Source: Acridotheres tristis (Eukaryota > Chordata > Aves > Passeriformes > Sturnidae). Taken from it: a DNA stretch of 64,000 nt. The position numbers and the translations under genes were made by a program. The DNA is taken from positions 7,438,001 to 7,502,000 of the forward strand of contig CM072906.1 of assembly GCA_037013685.1 (NCBI GenBank), in the 5' to 3' direction. Numbering within the stretch: the stretch's first letter is position 1; every line of letters starts with the position of its first letter. The notes below the pieces were generated by a model, which worked only from the letters and a program-made list of their open reading frames with translations, was not told the DNA's origin and searched no databases. Below, one piece after another: positions 35,552 through 47,270 of the stretch.

Positions 35552-38387
35552 CCCTGCCCTGGATGTCCAGCCCGTCCCTGGCACTGCCCTTCCCGCTGTG
35601 AGCAGTCCCAGGAGTGCTCAGAGATGACCACTATGCACTTGTGCAGCTGTGTTTTTATTTTTATTTTTGTAATTAACGTCGTGCCTCGTAGAGGAGTGAC
35701 CTGAGCGGGGACGCTGAGTGCAGCTCGCCCTCCTCTGCAGCCCCAGGGGGTGTGAGCTGTGATCCTGTTGTGTTTCCTTTCCAGGTGTTTCCTTTCCAGG
35801 TTGGACACTGACTGGGGAAGACTCACCTGCTGGGGGGGTGTTTCCCCAATTGTGCTGCTCATGTCAAGTCATAGGATCTTTATTTTAATTATTATTATAT
35901 TATTTTTTAATATTTTGATTCATTTAGGAGTAATAATTTTGTGTCTGTTTTTTGAGTTGTTCTCTAAGCCCATACTTGACAGCACTTTGGTAATACCCTA
36001 ATTATTCCATCAATTGTTTGATGCAGCTTGTATTCTCTGATGGGAAAAAGTCTTACTTAGCCCAGTTGCTGGTGTGAAACTGAATTTGTGTTCCAGGCAC
36101 TGAGGGGAGGGACTGTGAGGATGGGAAAACCAGGTCAGAACTGGCCAGCCCAGCATGGAAACCCCATTTCCTGAAAGATTTGAGAAAAGACTTGACCAAG
36201 GTTTTAGAGCAGAGGTTTTATTGCCTTTAAATCACTTTGGTCCACAGGTTTGCTTCCAGATCTGTTTCCAGCTGTAAAAATCCAGGAGGCAGAAGTGCCC
36301 CAATGGTCCTGGCTTGTCTGAACCAGAGCCACCAAGGCCAGTGTCACTCTGCTTTGGGGACACCAGCTCTAAAATAGGCTTTTGCTTCCAGGTCAAAACT
36401 TGCCAGCCTTGCAGAGCTTCCACAAGTTTAGGTTTTAGCTTCCACAAGTTCCAGGTTTTAGCTGTGAGAGGTGGATGCTGCAGCTCACCTGATTCCTAAA
36501 GCTTGTCTGGATGGGGCACCCCTGCAGCCCTGTAATCCTCAGAAGATGTGAATGCTTTTTTTTTTCCCTAATAGTATTTTTTTTAATTTTTATCCCTGAA
36601 AAATTGTACTTGAATCACAAAGAAATCAACTCTATATTTTTTAAAATTTTGTTGCACTAAAAGGGGAGAACAAGAACTCTCTGGCATATATAATGACAAA
36701 TATGGTGTAAAATCAATTGAAAAGCTGAAGAAAAGCTGCAGCATCTCCTCTGCCAGCTGGCAAGAGCTGCAGGCAGCAGCTGCAGGAATGACCCTGGGCC
36801 CACCATGCACAGGGAATGATTCTCTGGGAATGCTGGATTTCACTGCTCAGCCCCAGACTGGGTGAAATCACCAGAGCTCTGAATGGGTTTGCACGTGTTT
36901 ATGCAATGTCCAAACTGAGCTCCAGCTCAGTGTCTCGGGTATGGGCAGCTCAAGTCACTGTCCCCAGTGCTTCTCCTTGAACTGCCCCATTCAGCTTTGC
37001 TGCATCTGCCTTGGTCAGGGGCCCGCTGACACAGGGGCCACCTCCTGCCATTTGGGCAGGGCCTGGCTCTCTCCTCCCTTCATTCCTTCCCTTCTGTGCT
37101 ATCTTTGGCCATGTTCCTCCTGTTAATCGTGGCTGGGAACAAGCAGGGTTTCACCTGCAGCTCTGCAGGGTTGCCAAGTGGTTGCAAGCCACATTTATCC
37201 TCACAACAAAGGATGGAATCTCTCCCTTTGGCTGCCTGAAACCGACCCAAACTCTCACAGCAGCAACAGAGTGAAAGCCTCAGTGCTGTAACACCAAGAG
37301 AGAAGGTCCCAGAACACTTGTCCACATGTTCCAGTGCAGCTCAGCATCCAGCCCTGCTCCCTTCCCATGCCTCTCATGAGCCACAATTCCTGCAGACGGA
37401 TGTGGAGCATCCTTAGTCCAGCTGTGCCTCTGGGCTGTCAGCATTAACTCTGGCCCAGGTCATGGTCATTGGGCACAGGAAGTGCCTTTGTGGATCTGAG
37501 CCAAAGACATTTCAAGGCAAAATAAAAATAGGACACCTCCCTTGCCCCTCTCAATAAAAAGCTCCGAAGGTTTCTATAAAAATGTGAAGCAAAACCAGCA
37601 GAGGAACTTTCTGTAGCGAGTGCAGCTGTGGCCATTCAGCTGTCACTGCTCTGATGTACATGGATGGATGTGCTCTCCTCGTGTTGCTCAGATTTTGTAT
37701 TTGCAGTAACTGTTATTTACATACAAAATGCTTCATTTACCACCCACGCCACCTGGCTCAGCCTGTGCCCCGTTATTTCTGGAGGTTGTTGTGTTCACAG
37801 GTGCAGCATGAGAGGCCACACTGCCCTCAGGGAGGACAGAGCATGGACAGGGAATCACAGCTGGAAGGAGCTGGGTCCCAGGGAAGCAGCCTTGAGGTGC
37901 TCAGTGTGTCTAAAAATGTTTGATTTAAAGCACAGCAACCACGCCGATGCTTCCAAAGATCCTGTTCCAGTGGAAGCACAGAGCTGTCACCAGCCTCAGG
38001 GTGCTGAGGGGACCCCATAGTCCCTGGACCAGATTTGCCACTGAAAAATCAGAAATTGCTCTAAGCTGCCACCTGCACAGAGCCACAGCAGCTCTTTAAT
38101 CTGTGGATCACTGAGACCTGCAGGACTGTTTGCATTCCTCACATCACAATTATTACAGATTAGTTCAAACATCTTCAGAAATTCCAAAACCAGCATAAAT
38201 AAATGAAACTGAAGTCAACGCAGGCCTAATTCATTAATTTATCAGTGCCAGGCTGCTAATTAATGTCACGCTTGGCTGCAGCACAGGAAGAAATCTACCA
38301 GCCACAATGAGCATTTGACAGCCTTGTAGATATTAAAAACGCCAGCTACACAGCCAGGAGTGATCCAAATCCTTCATCCTTCATCCT
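35552..38387. other. convergent 3' flanks of ADORA2B (+) and ZSWIM7 (-)
   Basis: No coding exon is recognisable here. The start should be ADORA2B 3' UTR and includes an AT-rich tract at about 35880-35930. The first canonical AATAAA hexamers on the + strand that I found are at 37521-37526 and 37553-37558. On the - strand an ATTAAA is at 38095-38100 and an AATAAA at 36217-36222, both possible ZSWIM7 ends. If the distal signals are used the two transcripts overlap tail to tail, but true ends cannot be set by eye. Confidence 0.5.
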
Positions 38388-38400
38388 TCATCCTTCATCC
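38370..38400 (-). repeat. ZSWIM7: 7-bp tandem repeat across the ZSWIM7 stop codon
   Basis: On the + strand CCTTCAT is repeated four times and runs into CCTCTTCC. On the - strand this is GGATGAA-type DNA that encodes the last E-D-E-G residues and supplies the TGA. The period of 7 is not a multiple of 3, so gain or loss of units upstream of the TGA would shift the frame at the extreme C-terminus. Confidence 0.85.
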
Positions 38401-38504
38401 TCTTCCTCAGCCAGGAGGATGTTTGTGAGCTGCTCCTCAGATACAGCCAGTTCCTGGCAGGCTCCCATGGCCTGGCTGAGGTAGACAGCCAGGATGTGTT
38501 TGCA
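38388..38504 (-). CDS. ZSWIM7: ZSWIM7 terminal coding exon (CxH of the SWIM finger)
   Basis: Exon of 117 nt including TGA at 38388-38390, after a tttgcag acceptor. It starts in phase 0 with C-K-H-I-L-A-V-Y-L-S-Q-A-M, supplying the last two SWIM ligands, and ends L-L-A-E-E-E-D-E-G. Confidence 0.95.
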   Translation of the reverse strand, partial: CKHILAVYLSQAMGACQELAVSEEQLTNILLAEEEDEG

Positions 38505-41500
38505 CTGCAAAGTTAACAGCAATGGAATGTCAGGCTCTAGTCTGGACCAGGAATCCATCCTGGCCAAAATGTGTTTGTGAAGGGCTCAGCCCTCCCAGCA
38601 ATGTGGATCCCTCCTGGCACAGGTGGTTCTCAGTGTGCCCAGTTCTGCCACCAGGACAGTGCCATGCAGGGATCTGGCACACAGATCCTGGCTCCTGGCA
38701 CCCTCCCCACCACTGCTGGCCACCAAAAGCCCTCCCTGCACCCTGCACCCAAAACGTGGGGCTCTCAGAGGCCAATGACACAGTGGGTCAGGCTCAGCCT
38801 CTGTGGCCAACTCCACACTTGTGTTTGTTTGGAAATTTGGAGCAGGGCAGAGCCTTGTCCCCTCTCCCCAGGCTGAGGCACAGAACTCACCAGAAGACTC
38901 TCACTCTTCTGCAACACAGAAAACCCAAAGGCAGGGCACGTGCAGAAGTGGCAGGAGCTGTAGCACGTGTAGAGTTTCCCTGAGCTTCCAAGGACCTGAA
39001 ACAGAGGCAGATGAGGAGTCAGAGGCAGAACTCACTTTAATTTCTCTGACTCAGGCTGGGTCTGCACTGACTGAGATGTCACAGTATAGAAGTGTCCCCA
39101 AACACTGCAGTGACCCACCTAAGCTTGAGGCTCCCCAGGTTTCTCATGGTCTTCTCTCCCTGCAGGTGAGGGATCTGTACCGGTGCTTGCAGCAGGTCCC
39201 AGCCCCAGGGACGTGTCTCCTTCTAAGGGACCAGGGAAGGGGCGGTGGCACCATTCCCTGAGCTCCCATGGAGAGCCAGCCCCTGCTGTGGCTCCCTCCC
39301 GGCACTGGCAGGCTCGGAGGTGGCCATGACAAAGACTTTTGTCACACACAGCCCAGGTGTGAACCCAGAGCCACCACGGCCCGGGGACAGGAGGAGAGCA
39401 GCACTGAGCCCTTGCAGGGAGGCCCTTCCTTTCCCAACCACTGAAGACTGTTCTGCTCTCAGAACCAGCTGCAGCTACTGGAATCCAGATCTGCCTGAAT
39501 AAACAAAGCTGAAGTCTCCAGAGAAGCCTCCCTGCTCCACCTCAGCTTTGGGAACAGCACTGCCTGCTTTTCCCACATGCTGTTCCCTGCAAGGCTGGTA
39601 CTGAGACACCAGGGGAGCAAACAGGTGAGGGAAGCATTTTTTTCCAGCATGGAGCAATCTGTGAGCTGCTGGAGCTGACTGCAGGATGTAGGAAAGCCAG
39701 CCTATAGATTATTATTTCTCGTTTGGTCTCTTCAAGAGTGGAAAATAGCTTTTAGGAAACTAAGGGCCCAGCCCATGGGAAGGGAAGGATCTGCAGGAGC
39801 AGAACACACTTGCACAGGGCCCAGGGCTCTGAGGGCACATCCCAGCCCTCTCCATTCTGCTGGGTTTGTGGCACACACACCCCTAAATCCAAAGATAAAC
39901 ACAAAAAGTGAAAAGGCAGTGGAGCTGTGCAGAGTGCTGCTCCCCTCCAGGACAACCTTGGCATTCCAAGCCCCTTCAGAGGAACATTGTCCCTCACTGT
40001 CCAAAGCTGCACTTCCAAGGGGAGCCTTCCCCTGTCCCCTGGAGCTCTCCCTGCACCCTCTGCCCAATAGGGAACATCCAGAAGTTTGGGCTCTCCCATA
40101 GAAATGCCAATGCCTCAAAGTCCCCCTCACTCCCAGCAGATCCAGGACACAAAACTCACATTTCCATTTCAGGGTAAACCATATTTTTTATCAGTCTGGC
40201 CTTTACCCTGGGTCCTCCTTTTATTGCAGGCTGAGTTTGTTTCACTTGTGATAAGTTTGTTTTCCTGTAGCCCCTTTGATTGTTTTTTCCAAGATGAAGT
40301 ATTCTGATGGTGCCTTCCCTTCAGAAGTGTTTTCCTTTGGGGAGGGGGGGAAGCCACAGGCAGACAGTGCCAGATTTGGGCTGAGCTCAGCGTTCCCCCA
40401 TCCTGACCTAGATGGCAAGAACACAACCTCTGCCTAATAAGGCAAAATCTAAAATCCAAAGACTGGCCCTGAGGTGAGATTTCCTTCTGCTGTCCTCATC
40501 TCTGGGCCTCAATGAGGAAAATCCCCCTGGAGGTGTCCCTGCCAGGGTGTGGGGGCACAGGAGGGTCAGCTGAGGCATCAGCACATGGACAGACAGACAG
40601 ACAGGCAGCACCACAGCCTGAGCCAGGGCCTGCTGCTCAAAGCCTTCACCGTGGGGCATCTGCCACACAGTCCCAGGAAACCAATGAAAAAAGGCATCAT
40701 AAACCAGAAGAAGCCAATGGAAGTGCAGGATGTGAGCAGTGCAAGTGCCAGCTGGCAGGGCTGAGGCACTGCCCTGCTCCTCTGCCACAGCTCAGCATTT
40801 CTGCCACTTGGGCAGGGCTAAAGGGTGCCCCAAATGCTGCCAGGTCAACACTGCCACATCCAGCACAGCTCCACCATCAGCCAGACCCACCATCCGTGCA
40901 GCAGGCAGGATTTACCCCTGACCTCAGCATGGCAGGGATCATCCCAGCTCTCTGGGGATGATTTCAGCTCTGAGGCACCCAGCTCTTGGACACTCCATCA
41001 GTGCTACTCCTCTGTTAAACAGCAAGGGCACTGGGAGACAATCACAGCTCTCATTGGACTGAGGGCTCTTTATTCTCCCATCTCAGCTCCTGAGGGCAAG
41101 AGCTGCCTTCACTACAGGGCCTGTCTGAGCAGAGCCTTCCTCCCCTGAAGCAGGACCTGAGATGTGCTGGGTGATATGGAATTATCACCAGCTCAGATTT
41201 GGCTATAATGACCCAAAGGAGTTTCACAACAGAACCAGCCTCATGGCCTCAAAGAGTTCTCCAGAGCCAGCTGCAAGTGGAAGCACCACCTCACATTCCA
41301 GCTCAACCACATCTGGGTGCAAATGGCAGGGCTGACTTTGTGGGGGATAATTAACAGGGATGATTGTGCAGTGTCCATGGATGCCCCTCTCCCCAGCAGC
41401 ACAGCTGGGGACATTTCCACACATTCCTACAGCACACAGGAATGAAGAGCCAGTGACTCCAGTGCAGTGTCCCACCCAGGGGTTCAGTTTCTATGACCCC

Positions 41501-44500
41501 AGATGTGTTCCTGTCACTGCTCCAGCCCCAGGGTAGACTCTGCTCTTTGTTTCTGCATCTCACACAGCTGTGATGAGGGAGAATTTCACAATGGTACCAG
41601 CTTCACACCCCCAGAGAAAATCTCTCTTCAGATTCCTCTGTTAATGAACTCATCAGCATGGCCTTAATCAGCAATCCAGCTCCACTGGAGGTACACAGGA
41701 ACCTCCTTCCTGGAGGTTTGTCCTGCATTAACTCCCTGACCCTCCTGTCCAGGGGTTCCTTCTCCACAGGGAAACCAGAGGCAGGAGAGCAGTTCTGACA
41801 CTTGTTGTGCACCAACTGAATCCATTATTAATATCAGTGGATTATTAATTGATACCCAGCAAAGCTCTGCCTTAACCTGCAGGGCCTGACAAAGCTCTGC
41901 AAGGAGAATGTGACCATTCTCTGCCAGTGGCGTTTTCAGACAAGCAGGAGTAAAAAAGGGAAAGCCTTTGAGCATTCAATTAATCAGCAAGGCAGCTGCT
42001 AAGGGTACTGGAAGCTTCCTAGGCTTTACCAAACATCCACAGGCAAGCCCTCAGCTGGAATCCAAGGCTGTTCTTGAGTTCTGGGTATGATTCATGTCCC
42101 TCTGGAGGGGCCTGTGGCCTCTCCATGGCCCCAGAAGTGATAAAGGCTCCATGTGCAAACCAAGCAGTGCAAGCTCTGAACACGTGAGAAGGGTTTGTGC
42201 CATCAGCCAGGCCTGACTTCACAGCCCTTTTCTCACCCCACACGACCCCAAAGCACCTCCAGGGGAGGAGAAAAAGTCCTTTGCAGAAAGGATACTTGGA
42301 AATGTTCCTCTGGGGTGCTACAGCAGGGAGCAAAGACATTCCCCCTTCTCTGGTTTGTGAAAAGCACAGAACCAGGCCCGGCCCTGGAGTGGCTGTACTG
42401 CCTGAGGGGGCTGGGAGTGCTAAGAAGATATTGGTGCTTCTTGACTAAAATCTTTTGGGCACAGGGTCCCAGTGCTCAGCCAGGGCATAGCTCTGTAAAC
42501 CATGGGCTGGATGCAGCTGGTCAATGGCTCACAGCATGGACAGATTGTCCCAAAAGAGATGCCACCAGTGCTGGGGGACCCCAGAACAAGGAATTGTGCA
42601 CAGCACAGAAAGGTGGGAACAAAGCGTCCACAGCTCCTCTTCTCACCTCACTCCCACCCTGTGCTGTAATTATCTCAGGGCAGAGGTGAGCTCTTCTCCC
42701 CAAAATGCCATTTCCTGGAGATGTTTCTATGATTCACAGCCTAGGGTAAACTGAACCAGAATGAAACCCATGGGTTTGGCCTGCATTGCTTCCTCCCAGG
42801 CAGCAGAGATCCCCTGCCAAGCAGAGATCAAGAGGGGAAAGAAACAGTGATGGCAGATAACATTGAGTTGTGTACAACTGGTCAAGAGGAAGAACTTCCT
42901 TTGCTAAATAGGATGAGAGTAATAAAGCAAAATTAGCAGTCCTTGGAAAACTTCCTCCTGACTGTGATGCCCACAAACACATAAATTGTCTCTGGCTGGC
43001 TGGGAGCCACAAAGAAAATGGTTCTGAACCGTGGTGCTCTAATTCTAGCCTGTGGCTGCTGCTCTCCAGTGTCACTTCAGGAGTCTGTAAAACACTGGTG
43101 TCCTCTCTGTATTTATCCATGCTCTGCAAGTCAGGAAAACACTGTCTCAGATGCCAGCTGGAAACCATCAGAAAGCAAGAGCAAAGAGAAGCATGTACCT
43201 GGTAGAGAGTCCTTCCACTGGGGGACCTGACCCGGGTGACAGAATGCTGATCCACCAAATCCAGAGCTGGGACTGCAGCTGGACCAAAAATGAACTTCAG
43301 CCTGGAAGAGAACATGTGTCTAGATAGGTCACAGCACAAAGGGGAGACCACCTGGCTCTGTGAAGCCCAGAAGGTGCCCATTGCAAAAGTAAGATATTTT
43401 TCCTTGCTGCAGTAACTGAAAATCTCCCATGAGCACCAAGGCACAAACAGAGATTTTAGTGCAGCACACAGAGCCAGACTTGCCAGTGCTCAGGGCAAGA
43501 GGGGCTCCTGATCTGGGGCACCTCAACTGTACAGCCAGGCTGCCCTGGGTGTGCTGCCCTGCACTGATCAGCTGGTCACCTCCAGGCTTGGACCACACTT
43601 TCTCGTTGGAGAAAGGGGAGTGCAAAGATGATCCACAGCTCCTGGAGCTACAGGAACTGGGGCTCCTTCCTCATCCCTTGGAAATCTGTTCAAAGCCTGG
43701 GGAACGAGTGAGTCATTTTGCAGTGATCACATTTCCTCCATCCCAACTGAGGGATAAATTATCCTTTCTCTACCCATCAAACTGCATCAGGGGGAAGCTG
43801 AAGAACATCAGGGAATTACTCAAGACACTGCACTGCACATGGACACACCAGATAGCATCAGTTTTACATCTGTGACCCAGCTACGAGCAAGGCTCAGGGA
43901 CAGCCAAGTTATTCCAGACAAACACCCAGGGGCAGCACTGCCTGATGTCCCTCCACTCTCCCTAAAAACCCTTTCCCTTTCAGGCAGGACACGTGCAAGG
44001 ATCCACAGCATTTATGGATGAGGGAATGCCTGGAATGGGGATCACTGCACATCCCAAAGGGGGATTTTATCTCCTGCTGGTGCTGTGCAGGGGTATAGGA
44101 TAAGGTGTGTGTTAAATATGGATATCTGCACCTTCAGCCTATTGTCCACACACCTCATGGGCCTCAAAGTCATTTTAGACCAGTAAATCCAGCTGCTCTG
44201 AGTGTTTCCAAAGAGCTCAGGGGCAACTCAGTTAACTTTGAAGACCTTTCACCCGCTGAGAAAAATCTGTGTAGTCTAGATTGGTTCCAAGGGTAAACAA
44301 CAAGGAAATCAGCAGTGATGAAGAGATAGCACCAAACACGAGCAGGAGACAAGAGAAAGGGGAAAGTTTCCAAGTCCAGGGAGCACAGAGCAAGGCAGAG
44401 CCCCAGCACGGCTGAGTCAAGCTCACTGATAAGCAGCCAAGCAGCCAGACAGATTCCAGGAAGACCAAAACTTGCACAAACTCAAGGCAAGAAGGGCTGG

Positions 44501-47249
44501 CTCCATCTGAGGGCTGTGAGGAGGTGGGTGGGGAACGCTTAACGTAAGACATTCCTTAATGATTAGGTTTGGGACTATAAGGGGGCTGATTTCAGTGAGT
44601 TTCAGGAACTCTTTTCAAATTTAGGGAATTCTTTTCTTGTGTATATAATTTCATCAGTTCAACAGGAAATGCCCACAAGAAATTCAAGGACTTTGGAGAT
44701 TTGGAAATTAAATCAGAATACTTCTGAGCTGCTGGATGCAGGGAATTGATGAAAATCTGGCTGCCAAGAGTTACCACCCAACCATTATTAAACTTAACAA
44801 GGGAATTTCTTTCCTCCTCTTTTCTTTTCTGAGGAGAAGGAAACAAAACTTTGAAATCTAATCCCACCTTTCACAGGCCACTGTGGTGCCAGGAGAGGGA
44901 GTCAGCACACCTTGCACAGGTGTTGTGTCAGATAACTTTAACATAAAGGCATTAAGGCCTGGAGGGTTCCTGGTGATCTCATCCTCTGACTGGCTGGAAC
45001 ACAAGGTCAAAGATGAATCTGGAAAGTCTCTTCCACTGTGACAATGCCTTTTCTCCACCTTCAACACCAATTGGTGAGGGCTGAAGTTGTGAAACTTGGA
45101 TCCCTTAGGTCACTGCTGGGAATGACTAAAGTATTCACAAGGGTGACAAAGCTGACCTTAGACTGCCCCTAAACAGAAGAAAACTCTCAATCTGCAAGTT
45201 AACAATTCCTTTGTGCAGGGTGATGATAAGGACACTTCTGCCTCTCTATCACAGGTGCCCATGACTCAAACAGCAGGAGTGAGCTCAGGGGGCTCACAGG
45301 GGCAGGAAGGCAGAGGGATGAATCACTCTGGAACACAATCCACTCCCACAGAAAACTCCTTCCAGACCTGAGGCTGGACTCACAGCTCACATTAAATATC
45401 CTGGGTTTAAATTAGAGCAAGTCATCACAGGAGATGCAGTGATACAGAGATAATTTGTGAATCTCTGGAAAAAAACCTCTTCAGAACCTTCATTTGCACT
45501 ACCACCAAAACCACCAGCATTTTTGTGTTTCAGCAGCACAGGGGGAAACCATGATGAGAGCTGATCACCAACTGGCCTTCAGCAGGACACTGGGGCAGGA
45601 ACTGAAGCAAAAGACACTCACCCCAGCAGCAGATCATCAGGGACTGCAACAGAAAGAAAAGGAAATGTGATTTTGCAGAATTTCATGTCACAGAGGGGTC
45701 ACTGTCCCCCCAGGGTACCCCCAGAGGCCACACAGGAGTGCAGAGCTCTCAACATCCTCTGTAGCCACCAAAAAAAGCAACAAGGAGCAGCAAAATGATC
45801 CATGCTGGCAGTGCTAAGGCACTTATCAAGTACAGCAATCACAACCACAGGATTCATTTTAAAAAGAAATGCAGAAGCTCAAATGTACTTTCTTTTATGA
45901 CACCCTACTTTTAAAAGCACACAATAAAAGGCAGGAGGCCTCAGCATCTTACTCTGTCACTTTAAGAAACTGGTTAAAAATATATATATTATTTTCCCTG
46001 AAACTCTCCTGGCATGAGTTGAGAACTCTGGCATCACAACTTTAAAAATGTTTTTCTTTTCCAGCACAGTCTTGCAGGGCGCCACTGGTTTATGGCTTTT
46101 CATACAGCCCACTGAAACATTGTGTCTTCCTTTATTGGAACTTCTTGTTAAAATGGAAAGTTACACTCAAACAAACTGTGTTTGTTGTAGCTGACAGCTC
46201 AGGCTTTGCTTGTCCACTCTGATCTTTCTGTGATCACCCAGGGGACACAGTGTACTCTGTCTCCATATCCCACTGGAAGATCTGGATTCTTGACTTTAAA
46301 ATCCTTTTCTTCCGACAATTCAAAATACTCTCCACGACTTGCACTGTTGGTTTGAATTTCTCAGCTTTATTTGAATTTAGTTCTGCAAAGGGATCAACCA
46401 GTTTGTCTCCACAGCTCTGTCTCAATGTGTGCTTTAGTACCACTCTGCTGCCTTAAGCACATCTTTAAAGGGATGTGAACTTCTTTTTTTGTTTAGTTCA
46501 CAACAGGATTTATAAAGCTCCTTTAAAAGCAGTCACATGTAGATTTTGGATCTACTCTAACCTGACAGGAGCCATAGGTGCAAGTGTGCCAAAAAGCTGT
46601 CACTGGGGTCACTCTGACAGTTTAGACATGAACTTTCTGCCCATTCCTCACTCCCACGTAGTGCTCAGGACAGATTTATCTGAATTCTTATTTGTTTGGG
46701 TTTTGTGCAGTTAAAAATATTCCTTCAGTAGACACTTTCCTTGGGAAGAGCCATTCTGTGCAGTAAACACAAACATTAATATTCTCTTAGCACAGATCCA
46801 GCAAAGGTAATTGTTCTTAACGAGCTGCTGGAATTGGCCAGGATTTCACTGCTGGCTTGTGCTCCTTTCACTGTAGCTCTGGGAAGTTGTTCCTCACCCT
46901 GGGATCAGCAGCACACCCCCTCTGCCGGTCAGTCAGACCACGGCTTCGGGAAATTTCCCCTTCCGACTCCAGTTTTGGGATTGGTGAGTGTGTAAAACCA
47001 GAAGTGCAGAGGGCACAGCAGAATTCCTGCCTGGAGGCATTAATTTATCATCCCTCAAGTATCACCACGTGCACCAGAAGCTCTAAGAAGCAGCATTATG
47101 TCTCACATTTTAAAAAAAAGAGCCCAGACTGGTGTGATTTTTTTAATTTGACTTGGGATCCTTCACATACCATGTGAGGTCTCCCGAAAAGCCTTTTTGA
47201 TCTCTCTCAAGAGCTCTTCTGCCACTGCTGGCAAGGTACTCCTGTCCAT
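38388..47249 (-). CDS. ZSWIM7: ZSWIM7 (SWS1), SWIM-type zinc finger protein, complete
   Basis: ZSWIM7 pairs with SWSAP1 in a Shu-like complex that promotes RAD51/DMC1-dependent homologous recombination, notably in meiosis. Five coding exons on the minus strand (47171-47249, 45622-45643, 43199-43301, 38891-38995, 38388-38504) give 141 residues; the human protein has 140. The N-terminus L-P-A-V-A-E-E-L-L, the core A-L-D-L-V-D-Q-H-S-V, the S-P-S-G-R-x-x-Y-Q motif and the SWIM finger all match the family. The finger is C86-x-C88, 15 residues, then C104-x-H106, so all four metal ligands are present. An in-frame TGA lies 18 nt upstream of the chosen ATG at 47249, which supports it. Phases close exactly (79+22+103+105+117 = 426 nt). 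Confidence 0.94.
38505..38890 (-). other. ZSWIM7: ZSWIM7 intron 4
   Basis: An intron of 386 nt between GTGAGT and TTTGCAG on the minus strand. No other feature seen. Confidence 0.85.
38891..38995 (-). CDS. ZSWIM7: ZSWIM7 coding exon (CxC of the SWIM finger)
   Basis: Exon of 105 nt, 35 codons, phase 0 at both ends, between CAG and GTGAGT. It reads V-L-G-S-S-G-K-L-Y-T-C followed by S-C-H-F-C-T-C-P-A-F, which matches the family positions of the first two zinc ligands. Confidence 0.95.
38996..43198 (-). other. ZSWIM7: ZSWIM7 intron 3 (4.2 kb)
   Basis: Bounded by GTACAT and a CAG acceptor on the minus strand. No exon or recognisable repeat was found; open frames on both strands are short and show no family motif. 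Confidence 0.8.
43199..43301 (-). CDS. ZSWIM7: ZSWIM7 coding exon (central conserved core)
   Basis: Exon of 103 nt between CTTCCAG and GTACAT. One base completes Gly34, then 34 codons from L-K-F-I-F-G through A-L-D-L-V-D-Q-H-S-V to R-T-L-Y-Q. This is the best-conserved stretch outside the finger. Confidence 0.95.
43302..45621 (-). other. ZSWIM7: ZSWIM7 intron 2 (2.3 kb)
   Basis: Bounded by GTGAGT and CTTCCAG on the minus strand. Nothing else recognisable inside. Confidence 0.8.
45622..45643 (-). CDS. ZSWIM7: ZSWIM7 22-nt microexon
   Basis: Only 22 nt: two bases completing Val27, six codons P-D-D-L-L-L, and two bases of Gly34. A strong TTTCTGTTGCAG acceptor and a GTGAGT donor flank it. Including it restores both the reading frame and the expected family spacing (I-P-D-E-Y-L-L-S before L-K-F in human). 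Skipping it would shift the frame. Confidence 0.88.
45644..47170 (-). other. ZSWIM7: ZSWIM7 intron 1b (1.5 kb)
   Basis: Intron between the start-codon exon and the microexon, GTATGT to TTGCAG on the minus strand. An AT dinucleotide tract lies near 45980. No other feature seen. Confidence 0.8.
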
Positions 47250-47270
47250 CCCACTGGCACAGGATCATCC
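47171..47270 (-). CDS. ZSWIM7: ZSWIM7 start-codon exon
   Basis: Coding begins at ATG 47249-47247 and runs 79 nt to a GTATGT donor, encoding M-D-R-S-T-L-P-A-V-A-E-E-L-L-R. Upstream, a CTGTCTCGTTTCCAG acceptor suggests the exon begins at 47270 with 21 nt of 5' UTR. That leader has an in-frame TGA and an out-of-frame ATG at 47268 that overlaps the main frame. Confidence 0.9.

Noticed and set aside
34763..35584. Minus-strand open frame of 273 codons
   Set aside because: Exact antisense shadow of ADORA2B exon 2, whose sense strand has unmistakable GPCR motifs.
37996..38196. Minus-strand frame with a segment loosely like the ZSWIM7 tail
   Set aside because: The true tail, with C-K-H and the family spacing, is at 38388-38504; this is ZSWIM7 3' flank.
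41664..41975. Minus-strand frame with H-I-L-L-A-E-L-C inside ZSWIM7 intron 3
   Set aside because: Briefly considered as the SWIM exon, but it lacks C-x-C and C-x-H ligands and correct splice phases.
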